From contig JBBROA010000034.1 of the NCBI GenBank assembly GCA_038229875.1, forward strand, positions 1 to 34,346: a stretch of 34,346 nucleotides of DNA, given 5' to 3'. Made by a program: the position numbers and the translations under genes. The notes under the pieces were generated by a model. It saw only the letters and a list, made by a program, of their open reading frames with translations. It made no database searches and had not been told where the DNA came from. Origin of the DNA: JALYUA01 sp038229875 (GTDB lineage: Bacteria > Acidobacteriota > Thermoanaerobaculia > UBA5066 > Gp7-AA6). This document shows positions 1 through 7,289 of this stretch, in pieces (the first letter of the stretch is position 1; each line of letters opens with the position of its first letter).

Positions 1-914
1 GGTGTGCGCCCAAAATCGTAAACGGAGACCGTGTGCGGATTCGTAAGCCGCGCCGTCAGCTGCGCCTCGCGCTCGAAGCGGCGAAGGTCCTGCTCCCCCG
101 CCCGCCCGGGAAGAAGGAGCTTGATCGCGGTCGGCCGCTGCAGCATCTCGTGCTCGGCGCGATAGACGACTCCCATCCCGCCCTCTCCGATCTTGTCGAG
201 GAGCCGGTACTGTCCGAGCCGGCGCGCGCGAACGATCGATCGGCGCAGATGGAAGGTCACGCTCGAGATGAGCGTCGCCAGCACGACGGTGAATGCGGCC
301 CAGAGCACCGCCTGAGTGACTAGCGCGCCGGCGGCGAGCTCGCGAGACGAGAGGCCGCGAAAGATGAGGAACGTGACGACCGGTATCGCGATGACCGAGG
401 CCGCCGAGATCCACGTGGTGCGGCGCGGCTCGCTCGGAACGAGAGCAGCGCGGCCGAGAAGCACCGCGTTCAATATGAGAAGGACGAGCTGGTCGGGCCG
501 CCACGAGAGCGGCAGCGTCCGCTCCATGAGCGCGTAGCCAACCGCCGCCCCGATCGTTCCCCCCGCGTCGAGGCGCCGCAGCCCGCGCTCGGAAAACGCC
601 CGGTTTCCGGCCAGCATCCACAGGAGAAAGAACACGACCGTCGAGGCGAGGTGAAAGTAGGGAAACGAATCGAACGGGGCGGTCCGCGCGGGATCTCTTG
701 CGGCGAGCGCATTCAACACCAGCCGCATGACGAGAAACCCGGCCGACGCGAGGCAGGCGAACCGGGCAAACAGCGCGAGCCTCTCCGCGAGAAAATCCCG
801 TTCCCCCGAAGGACCCGCAGGCGCGATGTTTTCCGGCGGGTCCGTTCCGCGGACCCGGAGCGGCTCCAGCCGGCCGACGGCTCCGCCCGAGCTTCGGATG
901 TCAGGGTCGGGCAT
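1..914 (-). CDS. Membrane-anchored Ser/Thr protein kinase (C-terminus cut by window edge)
   Basis: Reads from an ATG at 914 to the left edge, so 304 residues are visible and the rest is missing. Residues ~45-225 hold about six hydrophobic segments (for example 90-103, 143-155, 172-187 and 200-220). A Hanks-type kinase domain follows from ~236, starting GQYRLLDKIGEGGMGVVYRA. The glycine loop (GEGGMGVV, 243-250), the ATP-binding lysine (AIKLL, K265) and the helix-C glutamate (E283) are visible; the HRD and DFG motifs lie outside the window. Most bacterial receptor kinases have the kinase first and one membrane segment after it, whereas here a multi-pass N-terminal domain precedes the kinase. 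It is the last gene of a minus-strand run after the 194-residue membrane protein, with a 93-bp gap. The family is clear; substrate and signal are unknown. Confidence 0.88.
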   Translation of the reverse strand, partial: MPDPDIRSSGGAVGRLEPLRVRGTDPPENIAPAGPSGERDFLAERLALFARFACLASAGFLVMRLVLNALAARDPARTAPFDSFPYFHLASTVVFFLLWMLAGNRAFSERGLRRLDAGGTIGAAVGYALMERTLPLSWRPDQLVLLILNAVLLGRAALVPSEPRRTTWISAASVIAIPVVTFLIFRGLSSRELAAGALVTQAVLWAAFTVVLATLISSVTFHLRRSIVRARRLGQYRLLDKIGEGGMGVVYRAEHEMLQRPTAIKLLLPGRAGEQDLRRFEREAQLTARLTNPHTVSVYDFGRT

Positions 915-1007
915 CGATCACCTGCTTCGGCAAGCGCGCGTCTCGACGAAGCGGACGGCGCGCCCCGATCCTACCGGCAGAACGGCCGGAATCCTCTCTA
1001 CGCGCGG

Positions 1008-1592
1008 CTACGCTCGCGCCGGCCCTTCGGGAGGCAGAGCGTCGCGCGCGAATGCCGCTTTCACCGGGTCGCTGTTCAAGACATGCGCCACGGCCGCGAG
1101 GCCGCCCGCGATCGCAAACGAGAGGCAAAGGCCCGCCAGCAGCCACATCATCCAGTGCGAACGCCCCGCGTCCGCGGGGAGCCGGCGCCACGCGGCGATC
1201 CAGATCGCCGCGAACGCGACGCAATACGCCGCCAGCGCCCAGCATGCCGCCCGCATCGCGGTTCGCGCCCAGGGGCGCAGGCGCAGGAGGCCCGCTGCGC
1301 ACGCGCCGACGCCCGACCAGAAGACCGCCTGCCCGATCTTCCATTCCGCGACGTGCTCGAGAAGCGGCCGGACGTACGCCGGGGCGCGGTCTCCGCCGAG
1401 GGAGCCGTCGAGCAGCGCGGGCATCGCGGGACGCAGGATTTGCCAGAGCACGAGATCGATCAGCGCCCGCGCGACGAGAAACGCGGCGACGGCGAGCGAA
1501 GTCCAGCCGATGACCGTCACAGCGCGCGGCCGCTCGTACGCATCGTCCGGCGGCGGGGGGACGCCGAGCACTGCCCGCGGCGACGGCGTCAA
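1008..1592 (-). CDS. Small multi-pass membrane protein, unknown function
   Basis: 194 residues from a TTG at 1592. The start overlaps the stop of the upstream TolB-like fragment (TTGA arrangement), which is why it was chosen over an in-frame ATG further upstream at 1718 that would run through that gene. Four hydrophobic helices are visible: VTVIGWTSLAVAAFLVARAL, then around AVFWSGVGACAAGLL, AACWALAAYCVAFAAIWIAA, and WMMWLLAGLCLSFAIAGGL. No catalytic motif is apparent. It lies directly before the membrane kinase on the same strand, so the two may be co-transcribed, but no function can be assigned. Confidence 0.7.
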   Translation of the reverse strand: MTPSPRAVLGVPPPPDDAYERPRAVTVIGWTSLAVAAFLVARALIDLVLWQILRPAMPALLDGSLGGDRAPAYVRPLLEHVAEWKIGQAVFWSGVGACAAGLLRLRPWARTAMRAACWALAAYCVAFAAIWIAAWRRLPADAGRSHWMMWLLAGLCLSFAIAGGLAAVAHVLNSDPVKAAFARDALPPEGPARA

Positions 1593-1888
1593 CGGGTGAC
1601 CTGACGCGGAGCGGTACCGTCCGCGTTCATCGTCCAGATCTCCATCCTGCCGGTTCGGTCGCTCTGGAACGCGAGGCGTTTCCCGTCCGGGAACCAGAAG
1701 GGCACTTCGTCCTTCCATGGCTCCTCGTGCGCGGCGATCTTCCGCGCGGCTCTACCCGAGAGGTCCACGACCCGGATGTGCGAGGGCTTCTCCCTGGGGC
1801 CCGCCTGCACCGCGAGCTTCCCCCTTCCGTCCCCGCCGGCGGCGGCGATCGCAAGCTGCTCGGAACCGTTCCCGGCCGTGCCATGCGG
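1589..1888 (-). pseudogene. C-terminal part of a TolB-like beta-propeller (PD40) protein
   Basis: This minus-strand reading frame ends with a clear PD40 repeat: VPFWFPDGKRLAFQSDRTG followed by MEIWTMNADGTAPRQVTR and a stop. An earlier stretch (LAIAAAGGDGRGKLAVQ, then IRVVDLSG) fits another blade. Upstream of about 1880 the frame loses all propeller character and becomes Ala/Arg-rich noise, so there is no credible N-terminus on this strand. The missing N-terminus, with signal peptide and first PD40 repeat, is found immediately to the right on the opposite strand (1899-2072). TolB/WD40-like proteins of this kind are normally several hundred residues of tandem repeats. I read this as the tail of a gene disrupted by an inversion plus deletion, or by an assembly join. 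Confidence 0.6.
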
Positions 1889-1898
1889 GTGTCGCCGG

Positions 1899-2072
1899 TT
1901 GAACACTCGCCGGCTTCTCGCCGCGGCCGCCGCGGCCGCCTTCGTTCTGCGCGTCGCGTCGGCCCAGACTTCCGCCACGCCTTCGCTTCACGGCGGCGCT
2001 CCGGCGGTTTCGCCGGACGGATCCGCGATCGCCTTCCTCTCGGACCGTGACGGCGCGACGGATGTGTCATGA
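1899..2072 (+). pseudogene. N-terminal part of a TolB-like PD40 protein, truncated and inverted
   Basis: A TTG at 1899 opens a 57-codon frame. It starts with a typical signal peptide (N-terminal NTRRLL, an alanine-rich core, cleavage near VASAQ). A PD40 motif follows, PAVSPDGSAIAFLSDRDG, ending ATDVS and then a stop. In intact family members the residues after the aspartate continue as a tyrosine/tryptophan strand and many more repeats. Here the frame stops inside the first blade, at a 14-bp perfect palindrome. The complementary C-terminal blades are on the other strand at 1589-1888, head to head with this piece. No Shine-Dalgarno sequence is obvious. Identity as a PD40 N-terminus is fairly secure; being non-functional is inference. 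Confidence 0.55.
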
Positions 2073-2076
2073 CACA
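2063..2076. repeat. 14-bp perfect palindrome at the broken end of the TolB-like fragment
   Basis: TGTGTCATGACACA reads the same on both strands. It covers the stop codon of the truncated N-terminal fragment and marks the place where similarity to a propeller protein ends. It may be a recombination scar, a mobile-element end or a regulatory site; nothing else of a mobile element is visible beside it. Confidence 0.45.
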
Positions 2077-2120
2077 AAATGTACGGCGGCCGGGCGGGAA
2101 GGGTGACCGCGTGGGGGCCG

Positions 2121-3227
2121 TCATGGCGGCAGGCCGAGAAACGCCCGCATCGACGAAAGCTCCCCTTCGAGCTCGCGTTTGAAATCCCGGGTGCGCGGAG
2201 CGGCGCCGGCGAAGCCGAGCGCCGCCTCGAGCTTCCCGGCCTTCACCGAGAGGTTGCCCCACCCGATCACGCGGTCGCCCCGGAGGAGCGGAAGCGCGTA
2301 GTAGCCGAGTTTTCTTTTCTGGGCCGGTGTGTAGGCTTCGAAGCGGTAGGCCCAGCCCCACAACAGCTCGAAGCGATCCCGGTCCCGTACGAGCGGATCG
2401 AAGGGCGTCAGGAGCCGCACACCGGACGGTGGAACGCCGGTCGAGGGATCCTCCTCCGACGGCCAGTACCAGTCGATGCCCTCGACGCGCGCATGCGCGA
2501 GCCGCTCTCTCGCGCGCTGCAGCGCCGCGGTCAGCTCTTTGCCCCACTGGGGAACCGCGAAGCGAAGCCGCCGCACAAGATAAGAGAGGCTCCGGCCCGG
2601 GAGTGGGGCGTAGAGATGAACGGCCACATCGACGAGCGCGTCGACGCGGGCGCGTCGCTCGGCCGCTTCCGCCGGTGCCGGCGGGTGCCGGTGCGCGGCG
2701 TAGATCCGGATGCCGCCCTCGCGGCGCGCGACGCGCAGCAGACCCCGGTAATGCATCGCGTCCAGAAGATGGGTCGTCGCGTTCGACGACCCGCCCCAGT
2801 AATTCTCCACGGTGCCGTGGGAGAAGTGCGCATCGACCTCCCGGGGATGGACCTCGCCTCGTTCGCGCACGAACTCGAGGAGCTGCGCGGCGTTCCGTCG
2901 CCGCGCCGCAGGCCACGGCAGAGGAGCATCGGCGGGCACCCCGATCTCGGCCCGCGGATGCATCAGCGCCTGGACCGCGGCCGTCACGAAGCCGTAGGTG
3001 ACGAAGAAGTCCTCCTCGATGCCGAGCTCTCCGAAACGCCGTTCGAGGTCGCCGGTGCGGTAACCGCGGACGCGATGGCGCAGCGTCAGGGCCTGGGCAC
3101 GCGCCGGCGCGCGGATCGGGTCGGCCTGCACGAACCCCATCCGGTGGACGGCCCGGCGGAGGGTCGTCGGCGGAAAGAAGGTTCGGGCGACGGTGAATCG
3201 CCTCAGGTCGTCGAGGGTGAGCGGCAC
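2121..3227 (-). CDS. YcaQ/AlkZ-type winged-helix DNA glycosylase (HTH_42 family)
   Basis: 368 residues from a GTG at 3227. The N-terminus (LTLDDLRRFTVARTFF, then VHRMGFVQADPIRAPARAQ) is characteristic of the HTH_42 winged-helix family, whose studied members (E. coli YcaQ, Streptomyces AlkZ) are DNA glycosylases that unhook alkylation adducts and interstrand crosslinks. The catalytic signature there is Q-phi-Q or Q-phi-D; residues 34-36 here are QAD, matching the YcaQ-like form. The conserved Tyr-His-rich middle (YRTGDLERRF, EEDFFVTYGF) and a C-terminal region ending in WGNLSVKAGKLEAALGF are also typical. Length fits the family (~370-410). It stands alone, with no toxin or antibiotic cluster beside it. 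Activity on a particular lesion is inference. Confidence 0.85.
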   Translation of the reverse strand: MPLTLDDLRRFTVARTFFPPTTLRRAVHRMGFVQADPIRAPARAQALTLRHRVRGYRTGDLERRFGELGIEEDFFVTYGFVTAAVQALMHPRAEIGVPADAPLPWPAARRRNAAQLLEFVRERGEVHPREVDAHFSHGTVENYWGGSSNATTHLLDAMHYRGLLRVARREGGIRIYAAHRHPPAPAEAAERRARVDALVDVAVHLYAPLPGRSLSYLVRRLRFAVPQWGKELTAALQRARERLAHARVEGIDWYWPSEEDPSTGVPPSGVRLLTPFDPLVRDRDRFELLWGWAYRFEAYTPAQKRKLGYYALPLLRGDRVIGWGNLSVKAGKLEAALGFAGAAPRTRDFKRELEGELSSMRAFLGLPP

Positions 3228-3352
3228 GAGCCCAAAGTTACATTGCGGAGATCCGGGAAAACCTGGAATCCAGAGCGCACTTCACGTCTATTTCCCGAAG
3301 ACGTGCTGAAGAAGAGTCTTTGACAGACTCGGAAATTCCCCAGGGAGGATTT

Positions 3353-3599
3353 ATGAAACTCCGACGCATCCGGGTCCGTTCCCTTCCGATTCTCGCGCTG
3401 ATCCTGCTGGGGAATGCCGCTTCGGCGGCGGCACAAGCGCATGGGACGAAGGCGGCCGGCTTCGAGTCGCGCTCGGCGGACGCAGGCGGCGTTCGACTCG
3501 CGTATCTGAGCGGCGCTCCGTGATCACCGGAACTCCGGGCACAGGATTTTGGAGGAGCAGCCCGCACAGACCAGAGACGCGCTCCTCGAATTCCTGTGA
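3353..3599 (+). pseudogene. Alpha/beta-hydrolase remnant with its catalytic core deleted
   Basis: An ATG at 3353, with a good Shine-Dalgarno (GGGAGGA, spaced 5), opens a signal peptide (LPILALILLGNAASAAAQA). The typical first strand of a secreted alpha/beta hydrolase follows (GGVRLAYLSGAP), and the frame then stops at 3521-3523. In the next frame, the DNA from about 3518 to 3599 encodes NSGHRILEEQPAQTRDALLEFL and a stop. This is the usual C-terminus of such hydrolases: the catalytic His with its EEQP context and the final helix. Roughly 250 codons between the two ends, including the nucleophile elbow, are missing. The two preserved ends in the right order strongly suggest an internal deletion. 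A 56-residue secreted peptide could still be made from the first part. Confidence 0.6.
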
Positions 3600-3674
3600 G
3601 GCGCGGCGGCGCGACGCGCTACTTCTGTCTTATGGTGTCCGTTGTCTGAAACTCATGAAAGGGAGGACAGGACG

Positions 3675-3963
3675 ATGTTCGTGATCCGAGACGTATTTCG
3701 GGCGAAGGCGGGCAAGGGTCGGGACTTCCATGTTCAAGAGCGCCTCCGCGCTCATGCCGAACGAAGGCGTGCACGCGCGGCGCATTCTGACCGACACGGT
3801 CGCGAATTACTGGACGATCGTGATGGAGACGGAGGTCGAAAAGCTCGACACGTACTTCGAGCTTCCGAATACGCGGCCGTCGAATCCGAAGGCGGAAGAG
3901 GCGATGAAGGGCTATGCGGAAATCGTCGAGGGCGGGTATCGCGAGATTTTTCGAGTCGAGTGA
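3675..3963 (+). pseudogene. Small dimeric alpha/beta-barrel-like protein, frameshifted
   Basis: A strong Shine-Dalgarno (GGGAGGA at 3661) precedes the ATG at 3675, which starts MFVIRDVFRAKAGKGRDF. This is a usual opening for small antibiotic-biosynthesis-monooxygenase/dimeric-barrel proteins. At about 3729 the sense moves to another frame and continues as MFKSASALMPNEGVHARRIL, then YWTIVMETEVEKLDTYFEL, to a stop at 3961-3963. The two halves together make a plausible ~95-residue protein; neither half is complete alone. The break is either a true mutation or a sequencing/assembly indel. The downstream half also has its own ATG at 3730 but no ribosome binding site. Confidence 0.55.
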
Positions 3964-4008
3964 CTCGACCGGAGCGAAGCTCCCTTCAGAACGCCCCCTT
4001 CCCCGGAA

Positions 4009-4041
4009 AGGCGGCGAGAAAAGCGGCGAGAAAAGCGGCGG
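4009..4041 (+). repeat. Short 12-bp tandem repeat (about 2.8 copies)
   Basis: The unit AAGCGGCGAGAA occurs about 2.8 times with one mismatch, between the frameshifted barrel gene and the DinB gene. No function is evident. Confidence 0.5.
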
Positions 4042-4103
4042 CGAATATCAACGCGTTGTATCGTCATCGAATTATGGCGCAGCCGCCGCAGGAAAGGATC
4101 TTC

Positions 4104-4646
4104 ATGAAAATCTTAGCGACCGTTCTCCTCGCTCTCGCTTTCGCACAACCCGGCGCCGCGGCGACACCGCCGAAGCCGCCGCCGACACTGAAGTCCATCC
4201 TGCTCGAGCAGCTGAAGACGTCCCACAACGTGCAGGAATGGTTCGTCCCCGCGAGTAAGGCGGTCGACGGCCTGACGTTCGAGCAGGCCGTCTGGAAACA
4301 GGGCGCCGCGAATCACTCGATCGCGCAGCTCGTCCACCACCTGACCTTCTGGGACAAACAGCAGCTCGACAAGTTCCGGGGCGGAGCGGCGCCTTCGTTC
4401 AGCGGAGACAACGAGGAAACCTTCTCGCCACCGAAGGACAAGGCCGGTTGGGACGCCGCGGTGAAACAGCTCGAAGAAGTCCTGACGGGATGGGACAAGG
4501 CCGTGGAAGACGCCGACGACGCGAAGCTACAGAGCTGGGCCTCGACGATCGCGCACATCGGCACGCATCGCGCGTACCACACGGGCCAGATCCTCTACAT
4601 TCGCAAGCAGCAGGGTGCCTGGGACGCATCGAAAGGCGTGAAGTAG
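4104..4646 (+). CDS. Secreted DinB-like (four-helix metal-binding) protein
   Basis: 180 residues. The ATG at 4104 follows GGAAAGGA and begins a signal peptide (MKILATVLLALAFAQPGAAA), so this start is preferred over in-frame codons further upstream that run through the frameshifted neighbour. The mature part has a DinB/YfiT-like helical bundle with His-rich metal-site motifs: NHSIAQLVHHLTFWD (70-84) and HIGTHRAYHTGQILYIR near the C-terminus. DinB-superfamily proteins are metal-dependent, often thiol-transferase-like, and mostly of unknown substrate. A second secreted DinB-like protein lies at 14004-14669. Function beyond the fold is unknown. Confidence 0.8.
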   Translation: MKILATVLLALAFAQPGAAATPPKPPPTLKSILLEQLKTSHNVQEWFVPASKAVDGLTFEQAVWKQGAANHSIAQLVHHLTFWDKQQLDKFRGGAAPSFSGDNEETFSPPKDKAGWDAAVKQLEEVLTGWDKAVEDADDAKLQSWASTIAHIGTHRAYHTGQILYIRKQQGAWDASKGVK

Positions 4647-4704
4647 GGGGCGTCGAATCCGGGACCGAGCCTGAATACCCGCGGCGGGAAAGGAATGAGT
4701 CGGA

Positions 4705-4737
4705 CCCCTCACCCCGGGCGCGGGGAGAGGGAAGGGG
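4705..4737. repeat. GC-rich imperfect intergenic hairpin (CCCCTCACCCC...GGGGAGAGGG)
   Basis: C-rich and G-rich arms around a GGGCGC centre. Similar degenerate elements occur at 19789-19814 and 20211-20238, all between genes. Lacking a T-run, it is more like a REP-type element than a classical terminator. Confidence 0.4.
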
Positions 4738-4812
4738 TTTCAATCAGCCGAACGTCTTTTCGTCCGCCGACGGACCGTAGAGGAACCCCCGCCAGCGGTT
4801 CACCGCCCGGTA

Positions 4813-5790
4813 CTATCCGCGAGATTCGTCCTCGCTCCGGTGCGCGGTGACGTCGAGGAATATGTCGGCGACGAGAGGGAGGGCGCTGCGGATCCTCCCG
4901 TCGAGGTCGTCCATCGCCCTTGTGAGCTGCTCGATACTCAAGGCGGGCGAGGGCCGGATCTTGGCGACCACGATCACCTCTTCCGGACCGGAGTAGATGG
5001 CGCGGAGCGACACCACTTCGACCGCAGCGTCTCCTTTGACGATCGCGAGCAGCTTCTCGAAGAGCGGCGGCGGCAGCGAACGGCCAACGAGGAAGTCGGC
5101 GAGGGGGCGAGCGAGCCCGAAAGCGGTGACCGCCAGCAGGAGTCCGATGATGAGGGAGGCGACGGAATCCGGCGTGCTCGAATTGAGAATCCTGCTCAGC
5201 AAAAGGCCGGTGGCCGCGATCACGAGGCCGACCAGAGCGGCGCTGTCCTCAACGACAATCGCACGCACGACGGGGTCGCTCGAGACGACGAGGTACCGCC
5301 ACAGGGTCAGCTCGTATTCCTTCGCCTGGCGGCGCGCCTGCCGGATGCTCTGCAGCCAGGACGCTCCGTCGGCGATGAACGCGATGCCGAGGACGATCCA
5401 TGCCGCGGCGCCGGCCTCGATCGGGTGGCTCGCGGCGAGGTGCGAGATCGCCAGCGCGATCGACAGGCAACCGCCTATCAGAAAAGACGCGATCGCGGCC
5501 ATGAACGCCCAGAGGAAACGCTCCCGCCCGTGGCCCAGGGGGTGCTTCGCGTCCGGAGGCTGACGGTCGCGGTGCAGCCCGATCGCGAGGAAAACCTCAT
5601 TCGCCGAGTCGGCGGCGGAATGCGCGGCCTCCGCCAGCATCGCGGTCGATCCCGAGGTGAGCCCCGCGATCAGCTTAGCGACGGCGATGACGAGGTTCGC
5701 GACGAGCGCGATGACGATCGTCCGGGCGCTCTCGCCCTCCGCGGCCCTGCGAAGAGCGGTGGGCGAGCGTCGCTGACGCCAGATCCGCAA
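4813..5790 (-). CDS. Cation diffusion facilitator transporter (ZnT9-like subgroup)
   Basis: 325 residues from a TTG at 5790 preceded by GAGGAGAAGG. Membrane helices of a CDF efflux protein are clear (for example TIVIALVANLVIAVAKLIAGL, WAFMAAIASFLIGGCLSIAL, AAAWIVLGIAFIADGASWL). The helix-2 metal motif is H57-x3-D61 in AEAAHSAADSANE; the KHPLGHGRERFLW loop is typical of CDFs. In helix 5 the usual HxxxD is replaced by E181-D182 in VVEDSAALVGLVIA, a pattern seen in the SLC30A9/ZnT9-like branch. A C-terminal cytoplasmic ferredoxin-like domain (VVVAKIRPSPALSIEQL) is present. It begins 21 bp after the NmrA-like gene, so the two are probably co-transcribed. The metal (Zn, Mn or other) cannot be decided. 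Confidence 0.88.
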   Translation of the reverse strand: MRIWRQRRSPTALRRAAEGESARTIVIALVANLVIAVAKLIAGLTSGSTAMLAEAAHSAADSANEVFLAIGLHRDRQPPDAKHPLGHGRERFLWAFMAAIASFLIGGCLSIALAISHLAASHPIEAGAAAWIVLGIAFIADGASWLQSIRQARRQAKEYELTLWRYLVVSSDPVVRAIVVEDSAALVGLVIAATGLLLSRILNSSTPDSVASLIIGLLLAVTAFGLARPLADFLVGRSLPPPLFEKLLAIVKGDAAVEVVSLRAIYSGPEEVIVVAKIRPSPALSIEQLTRAMDDLDGRIRSALPLVADIFLDVTAHRSEDESRG

Positions 5791-5811
5791 CGCTCGGCCT
5801 TCTCCTCTTCC

Positions 5812-6675
5812 TCAGGCCTTCCAGGAGGCCGCGGTCTCCGAAACGAAGTCGGAGAACCTGCGCGGCTCGCGGCCGAGGATCGTCCGTGTCTCGTTCAGCT
5901 GGGCCGCAGTCGCTTTGAGTCCTTTGGCCTGGAACATCCCGTACATGATGGCGAAGTCGTAGATCGCCCAGGCGGGCATGTAGGGCGCGAAGCTCTTCGC
6001 CCAGGCGGCGAGATCGTTGCCGCTGTACGTCACGGGCTTGCCGAGGGCCTTCGAGAACTCCGCGGCGCAATCCGCGCCGGTTAAGACGTCCGGACCCACG
6101 AGCGCATACGTCTTGCCGAAGTGTCCGTCCTCGGTCAGCGCGCGCACCGCGGCGACGCCGATGTCACGCGTGTCGACGCGCGAGATCCCCGCGTCGCCGA
6201 TCGGCTGCGGGTAGGCGCCGTACTGGAGAATGACGTCCTTGAACCAGTAGTCGTTCTGGTAGAAGTTGTTCGGCCGGAGGATCGTGTACTTCAGGCCGCT
6301 CTCTTTCAACGCGTTCTCGATCGCGATCTTGCTCGCGAAGTGCGGCGCTTCGGGACACTTCTCGACGTCGTGGATCGAGAGATGCACGACCCTCTTCGCT
6401 TTCGTCCGCTTCGCCTCGTTGAGAGCCACCAGGCCCTCCATGAGGTCCGTCGGCCCGTTCGCGGTCAGGAGAAACAGGTTGTCGTAATCCGTGAAGGCCG
6501 TCTCGTAAGTCGCCGGATCCGTTAGATCGCCGAGAACGGCCTCGGCTCCCTTCGGCAGGTCCTTTGCCCGGTCCGCGCTGCGCGTCAGCACGCGGACGGT
6601 CTCACCCTTTTCGAGAAGCCCCCGAACGACGAGACTTCCCACGGTTCCGGTTCCACCCAGAATCAGATGTCTCAT
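5812..6675 (-). CDS. NmrA-like NAD(P)-binding oxidoreductase (atypical SDR)
   Basis: 287 residues. The N-terminal nucleotide-binding motif GGTGTVG (7-13) heads a Rossmann fold. It continues with VRVLTRSADRAKDLPKG, the DLTDP segment that usually contacts the nucleotide, VVHLSIHDVE and KYTILRPNNFYQND, all typical of NmrA/HSCARG-type SDRs. Family members act as NAD(P)H-dependent reductases or redox sensors. The ATG at 6675 follows AGGAGCGACAGAA. It shares a transcription unit with the CDF transporter. The substrate is unknown. Confidence 0.85.
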   Translation of the reverse strand: MRHLILGGTGTVGSLVVRGLLEKGETVRVLTRSADRAKDLPKGAEAVLGDLTDPATYETAFTDYDNLFLLTANGPTDLMEGLVALNEAKRTKAKRVVHLSIHDVEKCPEAPHFASKIAIENALKESGLKYTILRPNNFYQNDYWFKDVILQYGAYPQPIGDAGISRVDTRDIGVAAVRALTEDGHFGKTYALVGPDVLTGADCAAEFSKALGKPVTYSGNDLAAWAKSFAPYMPAWAIYDFAIMYGMFQAKGLKATAAQLNETRTILGREPRRFSDFVSETAASWKA

Positions 6676-6899
6676 TTCTGTCGCTCCTGCGCTGTTTTTG
6701 AGGCCCGATGCCCCGGGCGGAAACTACCATCGCTTCCTGCCGAACATCGATTTTTCCAGGCTCGCCTTCACTCCTTCCGAAAAAAACGCGACCATGAAAG
6801 GCGCCGCGGCGCGCAAGCAGAAGTCGAGGCCGCGCTGCGCCGTCCTCCGGAGGGTTTACGATCTCGACATCCACGCACCTGGAACAGGAGGAAGGCCAG

Positions 6900-7289
6900 A
6901 TGAACCGGATCACCTGTCTCGCACTCGGATCTCTCGTGGCGGTCGCCGCAACGGCGTCCGCGGCAACCCCGACCTGCACCGTCCATCCGAAGAAGGGAGC
7001 GACCCCGCAACAGCTTGCAACGATGGCGAAGGTCACATCGGCGGACGCGCGGAAGACGGCTCTGGCCACGTTCAAAAATCCGTCGAAGGCGACCGTCAAG
7101 GATGCCGAGCTCGAAGCCGAGCATGGATGCCTGGTCTACTCGTTCGACGTCGAGGTCGCGGGAGTGGAGGGAGTCCAGGAGGTTCAGATCGACGCCGGCA
7201 ACGGCAAGGTCATTTCCAGCGAGCACGAGAGCCCGAAAGCGGAGGCCGCGGAGAGGGCGAAGGACGCCAGAGCCCGGCCGAAGAACTAA
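6900..7289 (+). CDS. Secreted PepSY-domain protein
   Basis: 129 residues. The ATG at 6900 follows AGGAGGAAGG, an excellent ribosome binding site. A signal peptide (CLALGSLVAVAATASA) is followed by one PepSY-like domain: VTSADARKTALATF, an ELEAEHGCLVYSFDVEV strand pair, then VQEVQIDAGNGKVISSEHE. The tail is charged and low-complexity. PepSY domains are usually periplasmic and associated with inhibition of proteases or binding of partners; here only location and fold can be claimed. Two cysteines (one near the N-terminus, one in EHGCLVYSF) could form a disulfide. The stop codon overlaps the start of the next gene by one base. Confidence 0.85.
   Translation: MNRITCLALGSLVAVAATASAATPTCTVHPKKGATPQQLATMAKVTSADARKTALATFKNPSKATVKDAELEAEHGCLVYSFDVEVAGVEGVQEVQIDAGNGKVISSEHESPKAEAAERAKDARARPKN

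Noticed and set aside
1627..2916. 429-codon minus-strand frame
   Set aside because: Arg-rich shadow crossing both the TolB-like remnant and the glycosylase; no domain and no ribosome site.
2079..3323. 414-codon plus-strand frame
   Set aside because: Antisense to the YcaQ-like glycosylase; no recognisable motif and Arg/Glu-rich composition.
4840..6084. 414-codon plus-strand frame
   Set aside because: Antisense to the CDF and NmrA genes; composition of a shadow frame.
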